The translations under genes and the position numbers were made by a program. From positions 1 to 64,000 of the forward strand of contig JAPPMY010000259.1 of the NCBI GenBank assembly GCA_028818855.1: a stretch of 64,000 bases of DNA, read 5' to 3'. This DNA comes from Rhodospirillales bacterium. Its GTDB lineage: Bacteria > Pseudomonadota > Alphaproteobacteria > UBA828. Under the pieces are notes generated by a model. That model saw nothing but the letters and a program-made list of their open reading frames with translations, was not told the origin of the DNA and did not search any database. Shown in pieces: positions 10,342 through 20,209 of this stretch; the stretch's first letter is position 1; each line of letters starts with the position of its first letter.

Positions 10342-12045
10342 CTACTCCGCGGCCTGCGCGGCGCGGCCGTAGCGCTCGGCTGCGGCGCCTGCCGAGACGA
10401 AGCCCTCGGCCACGTCCTCGTCCACCAGCTCGCGCTCGCGTTCGGCCACCGGGCCGTAGCCGCCGCCCCCGCCCGACATGAGGCAGACCCGGTCGCCCCG
10501 GCGGATGGAGACGTTGCCGAACTTGCTGGGCGACACCTTGTCGTAGCCCTCGCAGACGTCCTTCCACTCGTTCTCGTTCGCCTTCTTGACGAGGAGCGCG
10601 GCCGATCCCCCGGCGTCGCCGCCAAGCAGGCCCCACGGGGCCTTCCGGTGCCGGTCGGCCATGTAGCTGATGATGATCTCGTCGGCCGTGCACTCCAGCG
10701 TCTTGGTCGAGCCGAGCCCGCCCCGGTACTTGCCGGCGCCGCCAGAATCCTCGGTGAGCGAGAGCGTCTCGACGATCCAGGGGTAGCGGCTCTCGTAGAC
10801 CTCGACCGGGACGGTGCGGCAGTTGCCGTTGATGCAGTTGCAGGTGTTGTTGCCGTCGGCGAAAGGGCGCCCGCCCCAGCCCGCAACCATGAAGTCGTAG
10901 CACACGTAGAACTCGTCGTTCTCCGGGTCGTGCCCGCCGAAGAGGAAGTTGCCGTGGGTGCCGGCGTCGGTCGCGAACGCGCGCTCCGGCAGGCAGCGGG
11001 ACATCGCAGCGATCACCGTGTAGCAGATGCGCACGTGGGTCTCCGTGTTGCCGCCCACCTCCGGGGCCGGGAAGTCCACGTTCACCACCGTCGCCGGCCG
11101 CGCCAGCACGCGGATCGGCCGGTAGCAACCGGCATTGCGCGGGATCGACGGGTCGGTCAGGTGCAGCATGGCGTTGTAGGTGGCGGAGCAGGTGACGCCG
11201 AGGGTGGCGTTGATCGCGCCCTTGGCCTGCCCGTCCGAGCGGCCGAAGTCGGCGACGATCTCGTCGCCCTGCACCACCATGTCGACGGCGATGCGATAGG
11301 GCGTCGGGTCGATCCCGTCGTCTTCCATGTAGTCCTCGAAGGCGTAGGTGCCGTCGGGGATCGCCGCGATCTCCGCCCGCATACGGGCCTCGGAATAGTC
11401 CATGAGGTCGGCGATGGTCTGCTGGAAGAGCGCGACGCCGTACTTCCTGATGAGCCCGGCCATGCGCTCCGCGCCAAGTTCGCAGGCACTGATCATGGAG
11501 CGGTAGTCGCCGTAGTTGTAACGGGGGGTGCGGACGTTCGCGAGCAGGAGCTTCCACACCTCGTCCACGTCCTTGCCCTGCTTCTTGATCTTGACCGGGG
11601 GCACGCGCAGGCCCTCGTGGAAGATCTCCGTCGCCTCGCTGGCGAAGCCGCCCGGCACCATGCCGCCCACCTCGGCGACGTGGCCGATCGCCACGGCATA
11701 GCCCATGAACGCGCCGTCCACGAAGAAGGGCGTGAAGAAGGTGTGCTCCGGCGTGTGCAGCCCGCCCCGGTAGGGGTCGTTGTGCAGGATGACGTCGCCC
11801 TCGTGCACCGGCTCGTCCGCCATCTCGCGGATGCAGGTCTTGATGAGGAGCGACATGCCGCCGATTTGCGCCGGGCAGTAGTCGGCGACCGCGATCATGT
11901 CGCCGTTGGCGTCGGCGATGGCGCAGCTGAAGTCGAGGGATTCGTTGAAGATCGTCGAATAGGACGTCTTCATCATGGTGATCCCCATCTCCCGGCAGAT
12001 GGAGAGCATCGTCGATTCGACGATGTTCATGGTAACGACGTCCAT
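10342..12045 (-). CDS. Hydantoinase B / N-methylhydantoinase subunit B family protein
   Basis: A 567-residue protein of the HyuB family, the beta subunit of ATP-dependent N-methylhydantoinase, 5-oxoprolinase and acetone carboxylase-type enzymes. It has the family blocks DVILHNDPYRGGLHTPEHTF (about residues 90-110), VFPAPEV-like VNVDFPAPEVGGNTETH, and a Gly-rich end. The ATG at 12043-12045 follows a strong GGAGGA site; an upstream ATG 30 nt earlier lacks one. The partner ATP-binding subunit HyuA, normally adjacent, is absent here, so activity depends on a distant partner. It is divergent from the PhyH gene. Confidence 0.88.
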   Translation of the reverse strand: MDVVTMNIVESTMLSICREMGITMMKTSYSTIFNESLDFSCAIADANGDMIAVADYCPAQIGGMSLLIKTCIREMADEPVHEGDVILHNDPYRGGLHTPEHTFFTPFFVDGAFMGYAVAIGHVAEVGGMVPGGFASEATEIFHEGLRVPPVKIKKQGKDVDEVWKLLLANVRTPRYNYGDYRSMISACELGAERMAGLIRKYGVALFQQTIADLMDYSEARMRAEIAAIPDGTYAFEDYMEDDGIDPTPYRIAVDMVVQGDEIVADFGRSDGQAKGAINATLGVTCSATYNAMLHLTDPSIPRNAGCYRPIRVLARPATVVNVDFPAPEVGGNTETHVRICYTVIAAMSRCLPERAFATDAGTHGNFLFGGHDPENDEFYVCYDFMVAGWGGRPFADGNNTCNCINGNCRTVPVEVYESRYPWIVETLSLTEDSGGAGKYRGGLGSTKTLECTADEIIISYMADRHRKAPWGLLGGDAGGSAALLVKKANENEWKDVCEGYDKVSPSKFGNVSIRRGDRVCLMSGGGGGYGPVAERERELVDEDVAEGFVSAGAAAERYGRAAQAAE

Positions 12046-12073
12046 GGGCTTCCTCCGCGCGCTGGTCGTGCCC

Positions 12074-12079
12074 ATTGTA
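12074..12079 (-). promoter_or_regulatory. Possible -10 element for the hydantoinase B gene
   Basis: On the minus strand this reads TACAAT, 28 nt before the ATG. A weak -35 (TTATGA) lies 18 nt further upstream. Only the -10 is convincing. Confidence 0.3.
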
Positions 12080-12138
12080 GCGGGCGCAGGCGCCGACTCA
12101 TAAGGACGGGAGTCCCGCCGGAGGGTGCGGCGAGAGAG

Positions 12139-12168
12139 TTGCCCGCCTCCTCACGCCCGGCCTATAGA
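12139..12168 (+). promoter_or_regulatory. Predicted promoter of the PhyH-family gene
   Basis: TTGCCC at 12139-12144 and TATAGA at 12163-12168, 18 nt apart, precede a GAGGGGGAG ribosome binding site and the ATG at 12186. Confidence 0.45.
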
Positions 12169-12185
12169 GAGCCGAGGGGGAGACG

Positions 12186-13037
12186 ATGGACGACCGCCGC
12201 CCGGGCGCCGACGAGGTGGCCCGCTTCCAGCGGGACGGCTACCTGCTCAAGCCGGCGCTCTTAGATGCCGAGGAAGTCGCGCTCATGCGCCGCGCGCTGG
12301 CGAGCGACGAGGGCCTCCGCGACCGGCGCAACACCATGGCAATGCGGGACGGCGACGGCAGCGTCACCACGACGGTGCTGTGGACCGACCCCGGCGACGA
12401 CCTCTTCGGCGCCATCGCGCGCTGCGAGCGTGTCGCGGGCGGCGCCGAGCGGCTGCTGGGCGGCGAGGTCTACCACTACCACTCGAAGCTGACGCTCAAG
12501 GCGCCCGAGACCGGCGGCGCCTGGAACTGGCATCAGGACTACGGCTACTGGTACTTCAACGGCAACCTCTTCCCCGACATGCTGAGCGTCTTTATCGCCA
12601 TCGATCCGGCGACGGAGGAGAACGGGTGCCTCCGGGTCATCCGGGGATCCGCCCGCATGGGCCGGCTCGACCACGAGCTGGTGGGGGGTCAGCTCACCGC
12701 CGAGCCGGAGCGGGTCGCCCACACCGTCGAGCGGCTGGAGGTTGTCGTTTGCGAGATGGCCGCCGGCGATGCGCTCTTTCTCCACTGCAACACGCTGCAC
12801 GGCTCATCAAAGAACACCTCGAAGCAGAGCCGCAACGTGCTGCTCTGCTGCTACAACGCGGCCCGCAACGACCCCTACAAGGACCACCACATGCCGCGCT
12901 ACACGCCGCTCAGGAAGCTGCCCGACAGTGCGGTAAAGGCGCGGGGCGGCATCCTCGCCGGCGCCGCCCGGCGCTTCATGCGGCCCGAGGATCACCCCGG
13001 CGATCAGGCGTCGCTCTCCACGCCGGACACCTCCTGA
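12186..13037 (+). CDS. Phytanoyl-CoA dioxygenase (PhyH) family protein
   Basis: A 283-residue Fe(II)/2-oxoglutarate-dependent oxygenase of the PhyH superfamily. The metal-binding triad is visible as His116 and Asp118 in WHQDYG and His205 in LHGSS; the family uses a later Arg for 2-oxoglutarate, and SRNVLLCCYN is a fair candidate. Substrates in this family range from phytanoyl-CoA to ectoine and small natural products, so the reaction is not known. It stands alone with its own promoter, between a divergent hydantoinase gene and rpiB. Confidence 0.85.
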   Translation: MDDRRPGADEVARFQRDGYLLKPALLDAEEVALMRRALASDEGLRDRRNTMAMRDGDGSVTTTVLWTDPGDDLFGAIARCERVAGGAERLLGGEVYHYHSKLTLKAPETGGAWNWHQDYGYWYFNGNLFPDMLSVFIAIDPATEENGCLRVIRGSARMGRLDHELVGGQLTAEPERVAHTVERLEVVVCEMAAGDALFLHCNTLHGSSKNTSKQSRNVLLCCYNAARNDPYKDHHMPRYTPLRKLPDSAVKARGGILAGAARRFMRPEDHPGDQASLSTPDTS

Positions 13038-13091
13038 CGACGGGCCGGTCCTGCCTGAAGGCACCCCAAGGATAGGGGCACGCACTAAGTG

Positions 13092-13121
13092 TTGCCCCAA
13101 TCTCGGGCATGGGCGTATACA
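13092..13121 (+). promoter_or_regulatory. Predicted promoter of the rpiB-to-thiL operon
   Basis: TTGCCC at 13092-13097 and TATACA at 13116-13121, 18 nt apart, lie about 30 nt before rpiB. No other intergenic space larger than 24 nt occurs until thiL, so one transcript from here could cover nine genes. Confidence 0.45.
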
Positions 13122-13151
13122 GGGCCGCCACCGGCCGCGCGAGGAGTGGCC

Positions 13152-13586
<435 letters not shown>

Positions 13587-13609
13587 CCAGCGAGGAAAGG
13601 GAAACGACC

Positions 13610-14920
13610 TTGGCTGCATCCACGCGCCCCGAGGGCGGGGCCGGAACCTCGTTCTTCACCAGCTCGCTGCAGGAGGCCGATCCGGCGGTGCACGCGGCGG
13701 TGACCGGCGAGGTCGAACGCCTGCAGACGACCATCGAGCTGATCGCGTCCGAGAACATCGTGAGCCGCGCCGTGCTGGAGGCGCAGGGCTCGGTGCTCAC
13801 CAACAAGTACGCCGAGGGCTATCCCGGCCGGCGCTACTACGGCGGCTGCGAGAACGTCGATATCTCAGAGAGCCTCGCGATCGAGCGGGCCATCGCGCTC
13901 TTCGGCTGCGGCTTCGCCAACGTGCAGCCGCATTCCGGCGCCCAGGCCAACCAGGCGGCGTTCCTGGCCACGCTGGAGCCGGGCGACGCCTTCCTCGGCC
14001 TCTCGCTCGCGGCCGGCGGGCACCTCACCCACGGCGCGCCGCCCAACCTGTCCGGCAAGTGGTTCCGGGCGATCCAGTACGGCGTCCGTCGCCAGGACGG
14101 GCGGATCGACTTCGACGAGGTCGAGGCGCTCGCGCAAGCCGAGAAGCCCAAGCTGATCCTGGCGGGCGGCTCCGCCTATCCGCGCATCATCGACTTCGCG
14201 CGCTTCCGCCGGATCGCCGATTCGATCGACGCGGTCTTCATGGTCGACATGGCCCATTTCGCGGGCCTAGTTGCGGCCGGAATCCATCCCAACCCCTTCC
14301 CGCATGCCCATATCGTCACGACCACCACCCACAAGACCCTGCGCGGCCCGCGCGGCGGCATGATCCTGACCGACGACGAGGCGCTGGCGAAGCGCATCAA
14401 CTCGGCCGTCTTCCCCGGCCTGCAGGGCGGGCCGCTGGAGCACGTCATCGCGGCCAAGGCGGTGGCGCTAGGCGAGGCGATGACGCCCGCGTTCAAGGGC
14501 TACGCGGAGCAAGTCGTCGCCAACGCCCAGGCGCTGGCCGGCACGCTGATCGAGCGGGGCTACGACATCGTCTCCGGCGGGACCGACACCCACCTGCTGC
14601 TCGTCGACCTCCGTGCCAAGGGGCTCACCGGCAAGCTGGCGGAGGCCGTTCTGGAGCACGCCGGGATCACCTGCAACAAGAACGGCGTCCCGTTCGATCC
14701 CCAGAAGCCGTGGATCACGTCGGGCATCAGGCTCGGCTCGCCGGCGGCGACGAGCCGCGGCTTCGGCACGGCGGAGTTCGAGCGGATCGCGAACTGGATC
14801 GCCGACCTGCTCGATCGCGAGGCCGATGCGGAGGGCAGCAGCGAGACCCGCGCAGCGGAGGTCCGCGAGGAGGTCCGCGCGCTCTGCGCCGCATTCCCGG
14901 TCTACCCCGGCCAACCCTGA
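13610..14920 (+). CDS. glyA: Serine hydroxymethyltransferase (TTG start)
   Basis: PLP enzyme that converts serine and tetrahydrofolate to glycine and methylene-tetrahydrofolate. The PLP lysine is Lys242 in [11 protein letters not shown]; the substrate motifs ELIASEN and [13 protein letters not shown] are intact. No ATG or GTG fits the expected N-terminus, whereas the TTG at 13610 follows GAGGAAAGG by 8 nt and gives 436 residues, the normal length. The open frame continuing upstream overlaps rpiB and is not coding. Third-position GC matches its neighbours. Confidence 0.94.
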   Translation: MAASTRPEGGAGTSFFTSSLQEADPAVHAAVTGEVERLQTTIELIASENIVSRAVLEAQGSVLTNKYAEGYPGRRYYGGCENVDISESLAIERAIALFGCGFANVQPHSGAQANQAAFLATLEPGDAFLGLSLAAGGHLTHGAPPNLSGKWFRAIQYGVRRQDGRIDFDEVEALAQAEKPKLILAGGSAYPRIIDFARFRRIADSIDAVFMVDMAHFAGLVAAGIHPNPFPHAHIVTTTTHKTLRGPRGGMILTDDEALAKRINSAVFPGLQGGPLEHVIAAKAVALGEAMTPAFKGYAEQVVANAQALAGTLIERGYDIVSGGTDTHLLLVDLRAKGLTGKLAEAVLEHAGITCNKNGVPFDPQKPWITSGIRLGSPAATSRGFGTAEFERIANWIADLLDREADAEGSSETRAAEVREEVRALCAAFPVYPGQP

Positions 14921-14933
14921 GAGGAGGCTCGCC

Positions 14934-15392
14934 GTGCGCTGTCCCTTCTGCGGCAACGAAGACACGCAGGTAAAGGATTCGCGGCCGACGGAGGACAACA
15001 CCGCCACCCGCCGCCGCCGACAGTGCCCGACGTGCAAGGGACGCTTCACCACCTTCGAGCGGATCCAGCTTCGCGAGCTTTCGGTGGTCAAGAGCAACGG
15101 CCAGCGGGTCCCCTTTGAGCGCGACAAGATGCTGCGCTCGATGGAGATCGCGCTGCGCAAGCGGCCGGTCGCGCCCGAGCGGATCGATCAGATCGTGACC
15201 GCCATCGTGCGCCGGCTGGAGAGCCTGGGCGAGACCGAGATCCCGTCGAGCGTCATCGGCGAGATGGTGATGGAGACGCTCTCCGGCCTCGACCAGGTCG
15301 CCTACGTCCGCTTTGCCTCGGTCTACAGGAATTTCGGCGAGAAGAAGGACTTCGAGGAGTTCATCGGCGGGCTCGCCGACGGGCAGGATTAG
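14934..15392 (+). CDS. nrdR: Transcriptional repressor NrdR
   Basis: Represses ribonucleotide reductase genes in response to dATP/ATP. From a GTG at 14934 with GAGGAGG upstream it encodes 152 residues: an N-terminal zinc ribbon (Cys3, Cys6, Cys31, Cys34) and an ATP-cone domain from about residue 49 to 139. Its place between glyA and ribD is a conserved alphaproteobacterial arrangement. No NrdR box is recognisable in this window. Confidence 0.96.
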   Translation: MRCPFCGNEDTQVKDSRPTEDNTATRRRRQCPTCKGRFTTFERIQLRELSVVKSNGQRVPFERDKMLRSMEIALRKRPVAPERIDQIVTAIVRRLESLGETEIPSSVIGEMVMETLSGLDQVAYVRFASVYRNFGEKKDFEEFIGGLADGQD

Positions 15393-15395
15393 CGC

Positions 15396-16514
15396 GTGGC
15401 GGCGGCCGATCCGGCGCTCGACCGCCGCTTTATGGCACTGGCGCTGGCGCTGGCCGAGCGCGGCCTCGGCAGCGCGTGGCCCAACCCGGCGGTGGGCTGC
15501 GTGCTCGTGCGCGACGGGCGCATCGTCGGGCGCGGCTGGACCCAGCCGGGCGGCAGGCCTCATGCCGAGACCGAGGCGCTGGCCCGTGCTGGCAACGCCG
15601 CGCGGGGCGCCACCTGCTATGCCACCCTGGAGCCCTGCGCCCACCACGGCCAAACCGGCCCCTGCGCCGACGCGCTGGTGCAGGCGGGCATCGCGCGCGC
15701 CGTGGTCGCCCTGGAAGACCCGGACCCGCGTGTGGCGGGCCGCGGCAACGCCTTGCTGGAGGCGGCGGGCATCGACGTCACGCCGGGCTGCATGGAGGAG
15801 GAGGCGCGCGCGCTCAACGCAGGCTTCCTCATGCGCGTCGAGCACGGCCGGCCCCTGGTGACGCTCAAGCTCGCGAGCACGTTGGATGGCCGCATCGCGA
15901 CGCACACGGGCGACAGCCGCTGGATCACCGGCGCGCCGGCCCGCGCCCGCGCGCACCTGCTGAGGGCACGCCACGATGCCGTGATGGTGGGGGCGGCGAG
16001 CGCCGTGGCCGACGACCCGGCGCTCACCTGCCGGCTGCCGGGCCTGGAGCCCGCGAGCCCGGTCCGCATCGTGATCGACGGCGGCGCCCGCCTGCCGGCG
16101 GGGCATGCCCTCGTCGCCGGCGCTGCCGAGCAGCCGACGTGGATCGTCTCGACCGAGGCGCTGGGCCGCGACGGGCGCCATGCGGCATGGCGCGAGGCGG
16201 GCGTCGAGGTCATCCGGGTCCCGGCGGAGGAGGGCGGCCGCCCGGTGCTCGCGGCGGCGCTCGAAGCGCTGGCTGCGCGCGGCCTCACCCGCGTGCTGGT
16301 GGAAGGCGGCGGCCGGCTTGGAGCCTCCCTGCTGCAAGCCGGGCTGGTGGATCGCATCGAGTGGTTCCACGCGCCCGGCGCCATCGGCGGCGACGGCGTG
16401 CCGGCGCTGGCGGCGCTAGGCGTCGACCGTGCCGGCGACATGCCGCGCTTCGTCCGCATCGCCTCGACGCCGGTGGGCGAAGACGTGCTGGACACCCTGG
16501 CGGCGGCAGGCTGA
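15396..16514 (+). CDS. ribD: Bifunctional riboflavin biosynthesis deaminase/reductase RibD
   Basis: Carries out the second and third steps from GTP to riboflavin: deamination of the diaminopyrimidine and NADPH reduction of the ribosyl chain. The deaminase domain (1-145) has zinc ligands His56, Cys81 and Cys90 and catalytic Glu58; the reductase domain starts near residue 147 with TLKLASTLDGRIA and contains VLVEGGGRLGASLL. It is 372 residues from a GTG that begins 4 nt after nrdR. Confidence 0.96.
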   Translation: MAAADPALDRRFMALALALAERGLGSAWPNPAVGCVLVRDGRIVGRGWTQPGGRPHAETEALARAGNAARGATCYATLEPCAHHGQTGPCADALVQAGIARAVVALEDPDPRVAGRGNALLEAAGIDVTPGCMEEEARALNAGFLMRVEHGRPLVTLKLASTLDGRIATHTGDSRWITGAPARARAHLLRARHDAVMVGAASAVADDPALTCRLPGLEPASPVRIVIDGGARLPAGHALVAGAAEQPTWIVSTEALGRDGRHAAWREAGVEVIRVPAEEGGRPVLAAALEALAARGLTRVLVEGGGRLGASLLQAGLVDRIEWFHAPGAIGGDGVPALAALGVDRAGDMPRFVRIASTPVGEDVLDTLAAAG

Positions 16515-16524
16515 GAGGCGCGCG

Positions 16525-17118
16525 ATGTTCTCCGGGATCGTCACCGACGTGGGCAGCGTTCGCGCGATGGCCGACGCCCCCGCAGGCGGGCTCAGGCTGG
16601 AGATCGCCACCGCCTACGACACCGGCACGATCGCGCTCGGCGCCTCCATCGCCTGCTCGGGCCCCTGCCTCACGGTGGTCGACAAAGGGGAAGGCTGGTT
16701 CGCGGTCGACGTCTCGCGCGAGACGGCGGACCGGACCACGCTCAGCGAGTGGCGCGAGGGCTCAGGCGTCAACCTGGAGCGCGCCCTCGCGCTGGGCGAC
16801 GAGCTCGGCGGGCACCTGGTGACCGGCCACATCGATGGCGTCGCGGCAGTGGAGGCGGCGGAGCCGGAGGGCGAGTCGCTCCGCCTCACCATCCACTGCC
16901 CGGCGGGTCTCTCGCCTTTCGTGGCGTCCAAGGGCTCCGTCGCGCTCGACGGCGTGTCGCTCACGGTGAACGAGGTCGACGGCGACACGTTCGGGGTCAA
17001 CCTGATCCCCCACACGCTGGCTCAGACCACCTTCCAGGGCTGCACCGCCGGCCGCCGGCTCAACCTTGAGGTGGACCTGATCGCGCGCTACCTTGCGCGC
17101 CTTCACTCCGAGCGCTGA
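16525..17118 (+). CDS. ribE: Riboflavin synthase, alpha subunit
   Basis: Dismutates two 6,7-dimethyl-8-ribityllumazine molecules into riboflavin. The 197-residue protein shows two internally repeated lumazine-binding domains, each with its own ligand motif: MFSGIVTDVG and CLTVVDKGEGWFAVDVS in the first, HIDGVA and GVSLTVNEV in the second. Ends and length match the family. It lies 10 nt after ribD. Confidence 0.96.
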   Translation: MFSGIVTDVGSVRAMADAPAGGLRLEIATAYDTGTIALGASIACSGPCLTVVDKGEGWFAVDVSRETADRTTLSEWREGSGVNLERALALGDELGGHLVTGHIDGVAAVEAAEPEGESLRLTIHCPAGLSPFVASKGSVALDGVSLTVNEVDGDTFGVNLIPHTLAQTTFQGCTAGRRLNLEVDLIARYLARLHSER

Positions 17119-17127
17119 AAGGTCGAG

Positions 17128-18276
17128 ATGTCGCGCGCCGCGTCGTCCTGCAAGCTCATGTCCGTCGAGGAGACGGTCGAGGAGTTTCGCAACGGGCGAA
17201 TGGTCATCCTCGCCGACGACGAGGAACGGGAGAACGAGGGCGATCTGGTCATCCCGGCCCAGATGGCGACGCCCGAGGCCATCAACTTCATGGCCCGCTT
17301 CGGCCGCGGGCTGATCTGCCTCACGCTGGGCAGCGACCGGGTGCGCGATCTCGGGCTCGAGCTGATGCCCAAGCGCAACGAATCCCGCCACGACACGGCG
17401 TTCACCGTCTCCATCGAGGCGCGCGAGGGGATCACCACCGGCATCTCGGCCTCCGACCGCGCGCGTACGATCTCGGTCGCCATCGACCCGCGCTGCGGAC
17501 CGGACGATCTGACCTCGCCGGGCCATGTCTTCCCCCTCGTCGCCCGCGACGGCGGCGTGCTGGTGCGGACCGGGCACACCGAGGCGAGCGTGGACCTCGC
17601 CCGTCTGGCCGGCCTCAACCCGTCTGCCGTGATCTGCGAGATCATGAACGACGACGGGAGCATGGCGCGGATGCCGGACCTCGAGGCCTTCTCCCAGCGC
17701 CACAACGTCAGGATCGCGACCATCGCCGACCTGATCGCCTACCGGCTGCGCCACGACAGCATCATCCGCAGGGTTCGGGAGACCACCTTCAGTTCCCACC
17801 ACGGCGGCGCCTTCCGCATGTACGTCTATGCCGACACGGTGCAGAAGGCCGAGCACATCGCGCTGGTGAAGGGCGACGTGTGGGACAACGAGCCGGTGCC
17901 CGTGCGCGCCCATGCCTTCAATATCCTGGACGACGGGCTCGCCGACACCTCGAGCGAGAACACCGGCAAGCTGCAGGCTGCGCTCCGCATGATCGGCGAG
18001 CTCGGCCGCGGCGTCGTCGTGGTGATCCGCGAGCCCTTCCCCGTGCGGCTCTCGGAGCCGGTGGAGCCGGACGGCCAGCAGGAGGACTCCGAGGGACTCC
18101 GGGACTATGGCGTCGCCGCGCAGATCCTGCTCGACCTCGGCGTACGCGACATGATCCTGCTTCACAACACGCATTGGACCATCGTCGGGCTCGACGGCTA
18201 CGGGCTCCGGGTGGTCGACGAGCGCCCGATCTCGGACGGGGCGCGGCGCGCATGGATGGCGAGCTCCGATGGCTGA
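17128..18276 (+). CDS. ribB: 3,4-dihydroxy-2-butanone 4-phosphate synthase with a degenerate GTP cyclohydrolase II-like domain
   Basis: The N-terminal half (about 10-210) is a full RibB domain with DDEERENEGDLV, which binds Mg2+ and ribulose 5-phosphate, and GHVFPL. The C-terminal half aligns with GTP cyclohydrolase II, but the three zinc cysteines of the SEC...CDC motif and the GRNIGL motif are absent: the region reads RAHAFNILDDGLADT. It therefore should not hydrolyse GTP. Similar RibB fusions without cyclohydrolase activity are known in alphaproteobacteria, and a true RibA is expected elsewhere. 382 residues; it overlaps ribH by 8 nt. Confidence 0.9.
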   Translation: MSRAASSCKLMSVEETVEEFRNGRMVILADDEERENEGDLVIPAQMATPEAINFMARFGRGLICLTLGSDRVRDLGLELMPKRNESRHDTAFTVSIEAREGITTGISASDRARTISVAIDPRCGPDDLTSPGHVFPLVARDGGVLVRTGHTEASVDLARLAGLNPSAVICEIMNDDGSMARMPDLEAFSQRHNVRIATIADLIAYRLRHDSIIRRVRETTFSSHHGGAFRMYVYADTVQKAEHIALVKGDVWDNEPVPVRAHAFNILDDGLADTSSENTGKLQAALRMIGELGRGVVVVIREPFPVRLSEPVEPDGQQEDSEGLRDYGVAAQILLDLGVRDMILLHNTHWTIVGLDGYGLRVVDERPISDGARRAWMASSDG

Positions 18277-18715
18277 GGGGCAGCGGGTTCTCATCCTCGA
18301 GGCGCGCTTCTACGAGGACATCGCCGATCAGCTCGTGGCAGGCGCGGCAGGCGCCCTCGACGCGGCCGGCGTGGAACACGAGCGGATCAGCGTGCCCGGC
18401 GCCTTCGAGCTGCCGGCGGCGCTCGCCATGGCGATCGACAGCGGACGCTACGACGGCTTCGTCGCGCTCGGCTGCGTGATCCGGGGCGAGACCAGCCACT
18501 ACGATCACGTGTGCGGCGAGAGCGCGCGCGGGCTCGCCATGCTGGCTGAGCGTCACCGCGCGGCCCTCGGCTTCGGCGTGGTGACCGCCGAGAACCGCGA
18601 GCAGGCGTGGGAGCGGGCGGCGCTGGAGCGTCGCAACAAGGGCGCCGACGCCGCCAGGGCGTGCCTCGCGATGATGGCGATCCGCGCCGCCCTCGGCGCG
18701 CCGGCACGGGGCTAG
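18269..18715 (+). CDS. ribH: 6,7-dimethyl-8-ribityllumazine synthase
   Basis: Joins the pyrimidine and the butanone phosphate to make lumazine, the substrate of RibE. The 148-residue protein has VPGAFELP for substrate binding and the general base His77 in GETSHYDHV. It starts inside the end of ribB, 8 nt before that stop, indicating coupled translation. Confidence 0.95.
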   Translation: MAEGQRVLILEARFYEDIADQLVAGAAGALDAAGVEHERISVPGAFELPAALAMAIDSGRYDGFVALGCVIRGETSHYDHVCGESARGLAMLAERHRAALGFGVVTAENREQAWERAALERRNKGADAARACLAMMAIRAALGAPARG

Positions 18716-18720
18716 GCAGG

Positions 18721-19245
18721 ATGACAGCCGCGCCGGGCACCGCTCGGGCGCAGGCGCCACGCGGCCAGGGGCGGAGCAGCGCACGCCTTGCCTGCGTGCA
18801 GGCCCTCTACCAGATCGAGCTGTCGGGCCAGTCGGCGGACGCGGTGATCGAGGAGTTCCTGAGCCACCGCGCGGGCCACGAGATCGACGGCGAGCGCTAT
18901 GCGGCCCCCCACCGCCGCCACTTCGAGCGCGTCGTGCGGGAGGCTTCGGCGCGGGCCGGCGAGTTCGACGCCCTGGTGACGGCGACGCTGGCCGAGCGCT
19001 GGAGTCTGGAGCGTCTCGGCGCCGTCGTGCGTGCGCTCCTGCGCGCGGCCACCTGCGAGCTTGCGACCTGCCCCGACGTGCCGGCCCGCGTGGTCATCAA
19101 CGAGTACGTCGAGCTTGCGCGCGCCTTCTACTCCGAGCGGGAGCCGGCCTTCGTCAACGGCGCGCTGGACAGCCTCGCGCGGCGGCTTCGCGCGGCGGAG
19201 ATGGCGGACGGAGCGGACCATGGTCGGCCGGCGCAAGAGCGGTGA
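18721..19245 (+). CDS. nusB: Transcription antitermination factor NusB
   Basis: Binds boxA RNA with S10 during rRNA transcription antitermination. The 174-residue all-helical protein shows ARLACVQALYQIELSG at its start and the conserved VVINEYVELARAFYSEREPAFVNGALD near the end (quoted in part: VINEYVELARAF). It has a 20-residue Arg/Ala-rich N-terminal extension that is common in alphaproteobacteria. It begins 5 nt after ribH and overlaps thiL by 26 nt. Confidence 0.94.
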   Translation: MTAAPGTARAQAPRGQGRSSARLACVQALYQIELSGQSADAVIEEFLSHRAGHEIDGERYAAPHRRHFERVVREASARAGEFDALVTATLAERWSLERLGAVVRALLRAATCELATCPDVPARVVINEYVELARAFYSEREPAFVNGALDSLARRLRAAEMADGADHGRPAQER

Positions 19246-20209
19246 GTTCGACCTTATCGAGCGCGTCTTCCGGCCGCTGAGCCGCGCCGCCCCCGGCGCC
19301 TTCGCGCTCGGCAACGACGGCGCGCTGCTGACTCCGCCCGCAGGCGCCTCCCTCGTCGTCACCAAGGACGTGATGGTGGCGGGCGTCCACTACCCGGAGG
19401 GCGAGGACCCCGCGACTGTCGCCCGCCGGCTGCTGCGCGTGAACCTCTCGGACCTCGCCGCCATGGGCGCGGAGGCCAGCTCCTACGCGCTCGGCCTCGC
19501 GCTGCCGGAGGATGCGGACGATGCCTGGGTGCAGGCGTTTGCGGCAGGGCTCGCGCGAGACCAGGAGGCGTTCGGCGTCGCGCTGGTGGGCGGCGACACG
19601 GTGGCGGCGCGGGGACCTGCGGTGCTCTCGCTCACCGCCTTCGGCTGGGTGGCGGGTGAGGCCTGCCTCACCCGCGCGGGCGCGGGCGAAGGCGACGACA
19701 TCTATGTCTCGGGCACCATCGGCGATGCGGCGCTGGGTCTGCGGGCGGTGCAGGGCGACCTCCCCGCGCTCGCGGCGGAGGACCGCGCGGCGCTTGCAGC
19801 GCGCTTCCGCCTGCCCGAGCCCCGGCTCGCGCTGGGTGCCGCGCTCATCGGCATTGCCACCTGCGCCATCGACGTCTCCGACGGTCTCGTCGCGGACCTC
19901 GGGCACATCTGTGAAGAATCAGGAGTCGCGGCACGCGTCACGGCCGGCGCCGTGCCGTTCTCGGAACCCGCGCGGCGCGCGCTGGCTGCGGGGGAGGCGG
20001 CGGTCGCCGACCTCGTGAGCGGCGGCGACGACTACGAGCTGCTCTTCTGCGCGGCGCCGTCAGCGCGCGCTGTCATCGAGGCCCTGGGCCAGCGCCTCGA
20101 CCTGCCGCTGACCCGCATCGGGATCGTCGAGCCCGGCGCAGGCGCCACGATCCTGGGAGCCGACGGCGAGCCGCTCGCGCTCCACCGCGCCGGCTACACC
20201 CATTTTTAG
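19220..20209 (+). CDS. thiL: Thiamine-monophosphate kinase
   Basis: Phosphorylates thiamine monophosphate to the cofactor diphosphate. The 329-residue protein has the family N-terminus GEFDLIERVFRPL, the metal-binding VNLSDLAAMGA loop, the VGGDTV motif, and DVSDGLVADLGHI. The usual GDDAAV near residue 30 reads GNDGAL, so one of two acidic residues is Asn. The start lies inside nusB, the common arrangement. Last gene of the operon; a 12-bp hairpin starts 1 nt after its stop. Confidence 0.94.
   Translation: MVGRRKSGEFDLIERVFRPLSRAAPGAFALGNDGALLTPPAGASLVVTKDVMVAGVHYPEGEDPATVARRLLRVNLSDLAAMGAEASSYALGLALPEDADDAWVQAFAAGLARDQEAFGVALVGGDTVAARGPAVLSLTAFGWVAGEACLTRAGAGEGDDIYVSGTIGDAALGLRAVQGDLPALAAEDRAALAARFRLPEPRLALGAALIGIATCAIDVSDGLVADLGHICEESGVAARVTAGAVPFSEPARRALAAGEAAVADLVSGGDDYELLFCAAPSARAVIEALGQRLDLPLTRIGIVEPGAGATILGADGEPLALHRAGYTHF

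Noticed and set aside
9050-11557. Minus-strand open frame of 835 codons across gatB, the rhomboid gene and the hydantoinase gene
   Set aside because: Its left part is antisense to plus-strand genes with clear motifs, and its right part is out of frame with the HyuB gene. Long stop-free frames are expected at this GC content.
14727-16370. Minus-strand open frame of 547 codons opposite glyA, nrdR and ribD
   Set aside because: The plus strand carries three complete, motif-bearing genes here; the antisense product has low-complexity Ala/Arg/His composition.
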